DNA from: Polydactylus sextarius
Lineage: Eukaryota > Chordata > Actinopteri > Polynemidae
Direction: 5' to 3'
DNA length: 64,000 nucleotides
NCBI GenBank assembly: GCA_016801845.1
Contig: CM028924.1
Location: 2,125,501 to 2,189,500 of the forward strand
Shown here: positions 26,379 through 37,500 of the stretch, one piece after another
Layout: each line of letters opens with the position of its first letter
Position numbering within the stretch: the stretch's first letter is position 1
Made by a program: the position numbers and the translations under genes
The notes under the pieces: model-generated
Seen by the model: the letters and a program-made list of their open reading frames with translations, nothing else
What the model was told of the DNA's origin: nothing
The model's database searches: none

Positions 26379-27554
26379 ACAGTTACCCAGCCCTCTCCCC
26401 TCAGGGATTGTGTGTTATTGACATCATTCACTCCGTGCAAGGTCTTTCCATCCCTCCCTCTCTTTCTTCCTCTCCCTCTACATTTGGGATGAATTGGTGA
26501 GATGGGAGAAATGCGTGAAATGTGTGTGTGTGTGTGGGTTGGTGGGGGCATGTTACTAATTTCCCCCCCCGCTCACTGGCACACACATGGAAAGCTTTTG
26601 GTTTGACTTCCCCGTGTCCTCTCTTTCCAATCTGCTTTGTGAGACAATGCATGTGCATGTGGTTCGTACAGAATAAGGTGGGTTCAGTAATGATTTTATC
26701 CTGCCAACGCTTCCTCTGTTTGCCAAAACACACACACACATATGGTTTATCTGCTAAAAGCCTCAGTCTGTGCAGGAAAGGACGTTCTGAAATACAGAAC
26801 AATGAACATTCGGAGCCATTAAAACCTAATTTTCTATATTTCCCTGTGGATCATAGAAAACAGGGATTTTTTTTCTATGATCCATGGTTATTTCATTGAA
26901 TTTTTCACTTTAATCCTTTATAGCCCCGTTATAGAAAACAATACATCTTCCTTTGATGTGATTTACGCGGTGGTGGTATCATGTATTTGGTGCTTTGCAG
27001 CTGACTTCTTGTTGCCTTCCTGTGTTTGAGTGTGTGCTGGTGTGTGGCCTTGCGTGTGTTTACTCATTGCATGACACTTTGCCATGCGTGTGTGTGTGTC
27101 TCTCCAGTGAGTGATTGTTCTGTCGCAACACCACACACACTCACTTTTTGTAATCACGTAATATCAGTGAAGGACATCGATTGTACGGGTAAAATCATAA
27201 GTGTTTGTCCATATGTGCGAAAGAGGAAGACATTAACTGTGAGAATGTGAACTGTTTGTGACAAAAGAAATCAGTACTTTAAAAGAAAAATAAGTCAAAA
27301 TGTAAGTTTAACAGTCTGTACTTGGAACCAGCAGCTGACAAAACAGTCGTTTGATCGTATCTGTATTTACTCTTCATCAGAAAATGTTTGTTTGCACGAT
27401 TTCCATGCCAACTATAACTTTAAACTTCTTGTCTTAAAAGTTGAGTTTGATGGCTCAGTTGCTGACTTAGAAAATAGAAAAGAAATTTAAAAAAATTTTC
27501 AAGAAGAAAATTTTCAAGTGCAACGTTCGATGTCCAGAAAAACCTACAACACAG

Positions 27555-28070
27555 TTTGTGATGCCAAAAGTCAGCGCGCCATCCTGGTCACCGCCTTCGC
27601 CTGCCGCCCAGCTTGCAACACACCCTGACCCCAGTTCTGGTCACTGTGGGTGGTGGGGCGGCGGCTCCATGTTTGCTCTCTCGGGCTCTGCCCAACCGAG
27701 GCTCGCGGGTCAAGGACCAGCCACAAGGCGAGATCCACCAGCTCTGGCACCATGAGGGGTCCTGGTGTTCCTTTTTTTTCCCTGTGTGTGAGGTGCTCCG
27801 GCTTCGTTTGTTTGTCGTCGTTGTTATTGTTGTTGTTGTTGTGAGGTTTTCTAGGCACGTCCAACTTGGCAGAGACCAAAGGGGTAAAAACCCAGAAACC
27901 GCTGGAGGGATTACATGTCTTAGCAGGCCTTGAAACTCTTGGGAATGGATCAGGATCCCCCAGGAAGAGCTGGAAAGTGTTTGCTACAGAGAGAGATGTC
28001 TGAAATAACCCTCTTAGCCTGCACCACCATGACAAGACCCTGGATAAATGGAAGAAGTTGGACAAATGAT
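27555..28070 (+). mobile_element. LINE 3' end (L2/Maui-like)
   Basis: The 3' block ggatcaggatcccccaggaa, agctggaaagtgtttgct, ccctcttagcctgcaccacc, ccctggataaatggaagaag is the familiar 3' UTR of fish L2-type LINEs ending in ATGGAT repeats. The GC-rich upstream part is probably its UTR/ORF2 remnant; no intact reverse transcriptase. Confidence 0.65.
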
Positions 28071-29098
28071 GGATATAATTTTAACTTTTCAGTGCTTTTC
28101 ACGTGTCTTTTGACAGTTGCCTACATTCTCCATGTTGATGCTCTTTTGACCTTTGACCCCTTTTCAAAAAGATCCCTGTTGTTGTCAGAGACTCGTGTTG
28201 ACACACTGTCCTTGCTCCTACTTTATACCACAACACACACACACAGTCCCTCTCTATCTTTAACACACTCTCTTTTTAAAAACACACACACTTTTAAAAA
28301 CACAACACACACTCTCTCCAGCTGTATCTCTGGCACACACACAGACACACACGCACATATAAATACATAACATAAATCTGTCTCTGTGTCAATATTCTTT
28401 TAATCTCTCTATTTTGATGTTCAGCCAATCTGACCCTGTTGCTGACAAAAGCAATTCCCTCTCAGCCTCTCCTCCTCCTCCTCAGTTATCTGTGCTTTCA
28501 TTTTATTTTTGATCCTGTCAGCTCTCTCTCTTTTTTCTTCTTCTCCTTTCTGCTCTTTTACTGGGGCTATTTCCTTTGCTCATGCCCTAGCTTTGTAGCC
28601 CTTGACCCGGTGTCCTTCCTGGTCCGCGTACGTGTGTGTTTGAGAAAAAAGCCTCGGGGTATCTCTGTAAGAGAGATCCAGTATGACTAGATACAAGTCT
28701 CTAAGACACTTTCTACATCTTGATACGTGGCTGACAGAGACACAACATAAAGTCCCTCTACGTTGACATGATGACATACTGATTTACTCACCCTTAACAA
28801 GTGCACCCCCTACACACACACACACACACACACATATGTACACGCACACAGGCCGTGCACACACATTCAGAGTGTGATCTCCACGCAGTAATTATCATAG
28901 CAGGGCAGGCATGCACACGTGTCCCTGGGGAATCTGTGCAAGTTGGTCGTAAACACACACACGCTCCAGGGAGTGGCGTGTGTGTATAACTAAGCCCTTG
29001 TTCGTCACTGGGCGTCCCTGAACGCCTCTCTCCTTGCGTGGTTATGGTCGTTCCGGAATTCTGCCGTCCCGTGAGCCCTCCCACACCCTATAATTAGT

Positions 29099-29153
29099 GT
29101 CACCCGGGCAACCCGAGAGAAAGAATGCTCAGCATTCTTGTCGCCGTGGTAAC
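29099..29153. promoter_or_regulatory. Two RFX X-box motifs in a CG-rich patch
   Basis: GTCACCCGGGCAAC (29099-29112) and GTCGCCGTGGTAAC (29140-29153) both fit the X-box palindrome GTNRCC-N2-RGYAAC. They lie 27 bases apart in about 300 bases (28990-29340) with many CpGs, unlike the AT-rich surroundings. RFX factors use such sites at promoters of ciliary genes. Confidence 0.55.
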
Positions 29154-29648
29154 TGCGTAAGTGTAGAGGCCAGAGGTGCTGGTTGTAGGTGTCGGTTAAT
29201 GACAAGGACAATGAGACCTCAGTCCGCCACCTTATGCGGCGCGTTAGTAAAACTCAAATCTGTGCTTGTGTCTCCAACATGGAGCCTTAAACAGTTGATG
29301 AAGATAGACCTCCACGATGTGTTGGCGTGATTCTATGACTTATAATCACTTCAGATATTAACATAAATCCAATCAATCCCCCAGAATTTTGCACAACCTT
29401 GCAGTTTTGACCGATCATCGTCGTCATCGTAGTTCTTTCTTACGAAACGTTGATCCGTATGTCAGCGAACTCACTTTGTTGTTTCTTCTGGAAGACGAGG
29501 AAACGTGATAAAAAAAATATTATATTTTGTCTTATATTTACCTTCCAACGTCACTGCTAAGGACTACGAGAAACCGTATCCGGGCAGAGTTCAAGAAGTC
29601 GTTGTTTGTCCGTTTTTGTGATTTTTTTCTTCCATTTAAAAAAAATTG

Positions 29649-29795
29649 TGATGAATGTTGAGGTGTATATGAGGTGTTTTGTTGCAATAAAGTTTAACTC
29701 AAAGTGGAAACTTAAAGTGGAAAAAAAAAAACCTTTGGTCCTGCAACTTTATTGCAACAAAACACCTAGAAACACTGCAACATTCATTGCAACTT
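29649..29795. repeat. Inverted repeat / hairpin, arms about 45-50 bp
   Basis: Left arm ends gaggtgttttgttgcaataa; right arm has the complement ttattgcaacaaaacacct, followed by a looser match of gaatgttga/caacattc. The loop is about 50 bases, T/A-rich. Intergenic. Confidence 0.65.
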
Positions 29796-31232
29796 TTCCT
29801 TTTAAAGGAAAAATTGCAACTTCATTGCAACAAACAGCTAAAACACAGCAAGTTTCATTGCATTTTTTTTTTTTTTTAAAAATTCAGTATATGTTTCAAC
29901 TTGCCCCCTGGTTTGTTGTGTGTCATTTAATTTGTGGTAATTTGATGAAAAACAACTTTAATTAAGAATATACACCATGTGTACATGGCTTGATAGTTGA
30001 AAACAATCAATAAAATCACCAAATACCAAATGATTTGCTGTTAAACTTATTGCAGGTAGGACGGTTTGTCTCTTTGCAAACAAATTAAATTGACAGGAAA
30101 TGAATTTCCGTCCACTTTACTGCAGCATCAGGTTGTTGTTAGTGGTGGAGACTGAACGACGGGCGTCTGGTTCTCTCTGCTGCTCGTCTCTAGTTACTGC
30201 AACGCTTCAGGCTACAAGATCCAACAGAGCTGAAGGTAAAAAAAAAAAAAAATGTTTGAACACAATGTTCCTTCCATTTACTGTTCACATTGAGCTTCAC
30301 TTTCTTCATCAAAGTCTTAAATTTAAATCTTAAATATGTTGGATTATTGTTTATTTGAATATATTTAAACAGACATTTATTTAGTAGTTATCACTAACTT
30401 TAATTTCACTTTGTGTAAATTAACTAACACTTAATGAAAACACTTATATTTATTAATGAAAATCTATTAGATTCTTTTTTTTTTAAACTCAAGTTTTTTT
30501 GTTACATTTTAAATGGCGGATGGATATGTATCAGCGGTAGTGGTGAGAAGTCCGGACTTTCCCGTAAAATACGTCACAGTGACCGTTGGTGGTGAGTCGG
30601 TTCCTTCCGCTGACTCGGGTCAATAATAATAAATAAACAATAAATAAATAAATAAAACGATGATGTCACGACATACGATGACGAAATTGTGATTTAATAA
30701 ATTGTATAATAATTTAAAAAATCAACATTTGCATAGTAGTAGCTAAAATATAGATACACGTTAATAATAAATGTTTTTAATTATCTGTAATATTAAAATG
30801 GTTTATTGTATTTTATTATGAGAAAAAACTGTTTTAAACCATATTTTTTTGCTTTGGGGTTTATTTATTAATTAAAAATATAAATTTAAGATTGAAAATT
30901 GAGTTTATGTGAAGGTAGCGTTTAAGGTAATAGGTAAATTAATTAAAATACAATTATACATAGGTCCAGTTTGTTTATAATTAATTAATAATGTGTTTGT
31001 ATTATGTTTAATTAACTATTTTAAGCAACATATATTAAAGAAGTATACATAAAGTAGTGACTGTTGTTAAATCGTGAGATTACACGTTATATTCCACTAA
31101 AAATCGTTAAAATAATAATAGTAATTAAAAATAAAGAAATAAATTGTGTTTGTCAGTGAGTTAAAGGGAATATTGTGGGACTATTTTACCACCGCGGATG
31201 TGCACAGCCGCTTGGGGGCCTAAACAGGCCAG

Positions 31233-31240
31233 TGACGTCA
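31233..31240 (+). promoter_or_regulatory. Consensus CRE (TGACGTCA) in the ccnl1 promoter
   Basis: A perfect palindromic TGACGTCA lies 99 bases upstream of the ccnl1 ATG in a locally CG-rich stretch. CREB/ATF factors bind this site. Mammalian CCNL1 (rat ania-6a) was described as an immediate-early gene, so a CRE at this position makes sense. Confidence 0.6.
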
Positions 31241-31338
31241 CGGACTTTGTCAGTCACCCTGCTCCGCCGTCGCTCCGTAAAGACTGGCTGAGCCCAAACT
31301 GGTAACTGCTGATATATATATATTTTTTTGTAGTGAAG

Positions 31339-31578
31339 ATGGCCGCAGGTCCTCTCTCCGTATCTTCTAACGCATCCACAAACAACGATGGCATTCTTAT
31401 CGGTGATAAAGTTTACTCGGAAGTTTACCTTACGATCGACAACTCGCTCATACCGGAGGAAAGGCTCTCCCCGACGCCGTCAATGCTCGACGGCCTCGAC
31501 CTGAACACGGAGACCGACCTTCGCATCCTCGGCTGTGAACTAATCCAATCCGCCGGTATTCTCCTCCGGCTGCCTCAG
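31339..31578 (+). CDS. ccnl1: ccnl1 coding exon 1
   Basis: 80 codons, phase 0 out, donor CAG|gtaaac. The N-terminus is shorter and lacks the Ala/Thr-rich tracts of the mammalian protein. It ends in the conserved LGCELIQSAGILLRLPQ helix that enters the first cyclin box. Confidence 0.96.
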
Positions 31579-34500
31579 GTAAACCCTCGTTAAAGCTCTT
31601 ATTTTACAGCTCTAGGTGTGTTTCATTCATAATAACACACCACCGGTTGGGTTGTATACGCTTTTAAAACGCTACGGCCTGGTTGTTACAAGATGCTAAC
31701 GTTAGCTTTTTGACGTTGGCGTGGTGGAATTAAAATGGCGGCGGGCCATTGTGCAAGGTTAGGTTAGCTTACTCCAGACATAAAACAAACATTTTATTTT
31801 ATATTTTTCTTTTACAGGTGGCGATGGCAACTGGACAAGTGCTGTTTCATCGGTTTTTCTACTCCAAGTCCTTCGTGAAGCACAGCTTTGAGGTGAGTCT
31901 TGTTAAAAGTTAGCTGGGATTAGGCCGCAGCTCGCCCGGTAACGTTAGCGTTAGCATTAGCATAGCATAGCATAACGTTATGGTTGCGTTTGTGGCAGCC
32001 ATATTGTCGAAATGTCGTACCAGAGTTTCAGAGCAGCAGTACAGTAAAGAAAGCGTCTATTGAAGATCAATACGGAACCGATCGTTTGATTTTTAATGTA
32101 TAGAAACGACACTGAATCAAAACACTGACTGTTTACAAATGTCGTACACACACGTGGTTAAATGAAGCATTCAGCATTAAAATATTGATTTAAGATGCTT
32201 AATTGATCCGTATTGATATATGTATATAAAATGCCTAATTATCATAATCATAATGGATGTGGTCTGATAAGTTTAAAGTCTGTTTAGTAGTTTTGTCTCA
32301 TGTTCTTGTTTGAAGTTATTGAACTCCTCCTTCCAATTTTGTGTTTTCATTATTTCTTTAACAGATCGTTGCCATGGCTTGTATCAACTTGGCGTCCAAG
32401 ATCGAAGAAGCACCGCGACGAATACGAGACGTCATCAACGTTTTCCATCATCTGAAACAGATCAGAGTGAAAAAGTAAGCACCGAGATTGAATCCAGTCT
32501 TCTCATTCTGAAAAATCATTAATGAAATTGTTTGATACGTTGAATATGTTGTATTGTTTTTGTTTGTTTGTTTTTTGTTTTTTTTTTTTGTTCCAATGTT
32601 GTATGATGTTGATCTGCTTTGTTGTGAAAGTGCTCTTCTGTTTTATCCATGTACCCTAAACCATTTTAAAACTTTTCAGTTTCCGCTTCACTGGTAGTTT
32701 GAAAAAAAAAAAGTAATTGTCTGCATCAAGTGTAATTGACTACTGAGTTTGACATTTACACTGAACAAATTATATCTCAACAAACTCATAAGAATTGGAC
32801 TGCATTATGAGACGAGGCACAGCTACTTTATGTGCCTCTGTCTTCATAGAAATCTGTTCATGTCAATACTACAGATCTTGGCATTAACTTGGCTTCTTTT
32901 TTCCCTTGCAACCAACTAACAGCGACCAGCTACATTTACCAAAGCCTGGGTGATGTGGAATGGTACGTAAGATGAAGCAGTCGGCATGACAACCATGATG
33001 CGAGGGGGTCTCTCTCCTCCCCCAGGCCCAACCCACCCCCCTCCTGTGGGAGACGCCCGTGGTCTGAGCCACCGCGGGGTACTGGGAACGGGGATGACAG
33101 GTTGGCCGAAGGTCCTTGGCCCCCGGGGCGTTTTGAGGACTCCTGTGGTTCAATCTTAAGCTTTGGGTATCTGTCCGTCAATCTACGGACCATTGGGTAA
33201 TGTAGTTTTCTTCTGATTGCTCCTCACCATGCATTTTGTTTGTGCTTCAAGAGCAATACCTCATTCACCAACTGTTACTCATGGCTTTTATAGAAATATC
33301 ACTCTTGAGTTAAATGTGTAGGATAAGTAACGAGACACTTGTGGAGTGTGTATTCATGTAAGGTCAGTGCATGCGCTGTAGCTTCAGTCATTTGGCATAA
33401 TGTGTAGTTAATTTAATCAGCATTAAAGTGAAACAGTCTTTGTGATGCACTTGCAGGACGTGTGTCTTAGATGTGGATTTGTGAATTGTCACATTTGGTG
33501 ATGAATCTAGTTTTATTTTCCTCTGGAAAAAAATTGCATGTGGGTTGACGCATGATTAAGTTAAATTGATTAACAATCACATGAGGCTTTAAATGATTAG
33601 ATATGGATCATAAACGTATTGATTTTGCTTCTGACTCAATAGTTGTCGGAAATATTATGTCAGTTGGGTGGAGACGTTTACTGTGACTGGATGCAACTTC
33701 CAAGTTTATTGCGCTAATGATTTCTGCAGAACTACAAGGTTACACTAGTCAGTCTCTAGTGTAGAGTGTTTATAAATGTGTTGATTAACAACAAAAACTA
33801 CTTGAGATAAACTGGTGTACTGTTTTAATTACATGAAGAGGTTGTGTAACAATGTTTACAGTTCATGGTTGTAGGTGACAATAGATGTGTGACTTTGTAG
33901 TAGTTAGAAAACATCTAGATGTGTCTGTTGAGGTAGTGATGTGCATGTTGATCTGAGTTGATATTTCTATTAAAGCTGTGACAGTGTGGTTGAGATTGGG
34001 AGCTTTTTTTATTTGTATTTTATTTTTTTTTTAAGATCCCATGAGCTTTCACTGGAACCACAGGAGTCCTCAAACCCCCAGCAAACTGTCAGGCATGAAA
34101 ACAGTGAAAACCTGTTGCTTTGAGTTGGTTGAAACGGGAAAAAAAAAGAAAATAAGCAAATAATACCAGAAATCAGAAGAGCACTTTTCTTTCCTTTATT
34201 TATATATATATATAAAAAAACTATTGTTTCGAAAGGGGGGGAAACAATCTTTTTATTTTGGTTCTTTTATGAACTAGGGTGCCAAGTTCATTGATACTTG
34301 ATCAGAACTACATAAATACCAAAAACCAAGTCATCAAAGCGGAGCGGCGCGTCCTGAAGGAGCTGGGATTCTGTGTGCATGTCAAGCATCCACACAAGGT
34401 GAGTTGAAATCACACTCAGTATTATTGACTCGTGTAGCGCGTAGTTTAGCTGCTGCAGCTGTAAGTTCATCCCTCCATGCAGCTTCTAACTTCTCTGTGG

Positions 34501-37500
34501 CGGTTTCTAGTTTTTTGTTTAACTTGAAATCATGTTTTATTGTTCCAGGTCATCTTCATGTACCTTCAAGTCCTAGACTGTGAGAAGAACCAGATTTTGG
34601 TCCAGACTGCCTGGTAAGTTCCTTCCCAGTTCTCACATGACCCCAACCCCAACCCCCCCACAGCAGCAACCTGTGTCATGTCTGCAAGAAGTGCCACCAG
34701 ACCTGGGCTAAAGTTGAGGTTGAACGAGTTTGAGTGGGTTGAATTTTCGTGAAGAGCACTTGATTTTTATCTGCAAGGAACGTGGGATTGACCTGTTTGT
34801 GGAAACATCTGTCAGATAATGGACATTCAAGTGCCCCACATGTTGTTAAGCACAAATTTGTCGACCATTCAACATCCATTTTGCCCAGGTCTGACCGCAA
34901 CATCCCCTCACTCCATTTTAATCCTTCCACCCTTTTTTTCTGATGGAGCAATTTGATTTATTGCAAACCTGTTTCGTGTCTCACTCTCTTTGTCTGCCCT
35001 TACATGGCTTTGCTTAAAAAGTCTGTTTTATTTGCGTTGCCCAGGGAACTTGGTTTAACTTTGTCCTTTCTCTCTACTCTTTGATTAAAGGGTAGTCCAT
35101 GCTGGTAAGTCACATAAAGAACCTCTGAACTCTGCCTCCTCCAACCACATGACCTCAGGAAGCTCCCCCTATTGGCTGGCTGCCCCTCTCCAGACAGCCA
35201 ATTCCAAAGCCGAGATTCACTGAAGGGGGCGGGCGGGCCTTTCCCAACAGCCAACATCATCTTGTTTTCTCTTGGGTGTCCAAAAGGATTTGTATTTTTG
35301 GTCTTGCTACAAAGGTTTCATCTGTAATACGTATTTTTGCCAAGTAGCTACAGTTAGGTACATTTATATTCTTTTTTTCTAGTTTACTTGCATCTAGCCA
35401 ATGAAGTAAACTTAGTCAGAACAGAATAACTTTTTTTTTGACCAGCTTACCTGCCTTTTTTTTTTTTTTTTTTAAATATATTTGCAGTAGCATACTGTGT
35501 CCTGTCCCCAACTGACGTGGTGTCCAGACATGTGTCTGTCTTACAGGCTGATCCAGTTCTCAGGTTTTGCCTCCAAGGACCTGTCTCGCCCACGCAGCAA
35601 TCCGAATCCATCGGTCACGTGTTATCTATAGTAGCGTTGGCAGATGTCTGACCGGTCTGGTCATTTGTTGAAGGCGGGTTAGACTGGAAGTGATCCCTTT
35701 GTGGCACGTTTGAAATGATAAAAGTTTTAGAGGGAAATTGACACAAAGGAAGTTGCACTGATTTCTGATTTAGTTTTAGTTTTTTTTTTTTTTTTTTTTT
35801 TTGATAATCTCAGTGGGGTCAGTGTCGAACTACTTCACCAGGGGGGTTTATCATGTTTCTGTTGTCACATGTTTTGTCTTAATTAATTTATTTTATGACT
35901 TCTATGTTTCTGGAGGACATAGATGTTCATTTTGTAATTGCCCTCTTCACATCCCGGCCATTTTGTCCTCCCTAATGCTCCCAACGGCTAATCTCATTTA
36001 TCCATTGTCCTAGACGACCCGTTGACATAATCTGTTTCAGTAGTGGAACATAGACTTCTACTCAATGTCTTTTAGATCAGTCTTAATATGTCACATAGTG
36101 GAGATGGTGGGGGGCGGCAGTCTGAATTAGCACAAAGGTCACAATCCTTCTGGTTTGGGGAAATATGAACAGTTGGTCAGTTCACTAGAGCAGCATTGCA
36201 TCATTTGATTACGTCAACACGCCACCGCTTCCCTAAAACCAGCTGTCATGCTTGTTTCCATACACGCTGCATCTCCCTGTTCCCTCAGATCTTAACAATC
36301 TGAGCGGCAGCTGCCTCATAGATGAACGCTGCCCGTTCATCTGTATGTCTGCATGTCCCCACCCCACCACCCCCACCTTACATGACATCTGTCATCGTCT
36401 TGATCATCACTAGTCCAGATTTTTGTCATTACTCAGGTCATACTGTGGTAAGATGGTCTTGGCAGGTCTTCAGTATTTTATTACCCATTTGTGTCTCTTC
36501 ATGCTTTCCCTGTGACATACAGCACAACCCATGGATGCCCCAGAGAGAAATGGACAAAGTTAAACTTCATATGTCAAGATTTTGTCTTTAAATGTCTCAG
36601 AACTGAGAAATACATTTCAGATGTTATCACTGTCTCCTAAAGGTCAAATCCACAGATTATAATTCAGTTAGTGTTAAAAGTTTGGTCAGAAATCACCAAA
36701 TATAAATTTCTAAATATTAGAATTTAGTTTTAATCAAGACTACCTTCACATATTTAGCAATTTAAGACAAATGTTGTGGATCATTGACCTGCAGTAATAA
36801 CTTGTGGTTGTGGGTGAGAGGTGGCTCTGTGTAGAGAAGATGCTATGTTTTTGTTTCCATGTCATGTTTTTTCCTTTGTAGGAACTACATGAACGACAGC
36901 CTGAGGACAAACGTGTTTGTGAGGTTCCAAGCTGAGACGATCGCCTGTGCCTGCATTTACCTCGCTGCCCGAGCTCTGCAGGTAAGAGCTCGCTCTGCCT
37001 CGAATCCTCGTTGTGTTCACATCAAATGTGTAAAAGTCCTCATGTTTTTAATCTTTTTTTTTTTTTATGCATCTTTTCCTCAGATACCTCTGCCATCCAG
37101 ACCTCATTGGTTCCTGTTGTTTGGTGTGAGTGAAGAGGAGATTAAAGACATCTGCATCACCACTCTGAAACTTTACACCAGGAAGAAGGTACTTTCCTTT
37201 TCTGTGGTGTTTTTTCTCTGTCAACAATCAGCCCATACTCTTTGTTGTTTGTAAATTAAACTGTTTTTTTTTTTTTTCCCCCGTTCAGCCAAACTACGAA
37301 CAGCTGGAGAAGGAAGTGGATCGGAGGAAAGTGTTCTTGGCCGAGGCGAAGCTGAAAGCTAAAGGCTTGAATCCCGACGGTACTCCTGCCCTGTCCACAC
37401 TGGGCGGCTTCTCTCCTGCCTCTAAACCCTGCTCCCCGAACGTGGTCAAGGTAGAAGAGAAGTCACCAAACCCTCAGACCATCAAACCTGTTAAGAAAGA

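Larger units (their letters stand above)
25940..31232. other. Intergenic region between the lekr1-like gene and ccnl1
   Basis: Contains CA microsatellites, the LINE 3' end, the CG-rich X-box patch, the 29.65 kb hairpin and a very AT-rich stretch (30.3-31.2 kb). No convincing exon. Confidence 0.6.

Noticed and set aside
26028..26802. Several long ORFs on both strands near 26.0-26.8 kb
   Set aside because: All are CA/GT repeats (HTHT, VCVC) and low-complexity sequence.
27571..28065. 164-codon minus-strand ORF
   Set aside because: It is the antisense of a LINE 3' end; the + strand carries the recognisable LINE tail.
32884..33193. 89- and 85-codon minus-strand ORFs
   Set aside because: They are antisense to the GC-rich ccnl1 alternative exon; no splice or domain support.
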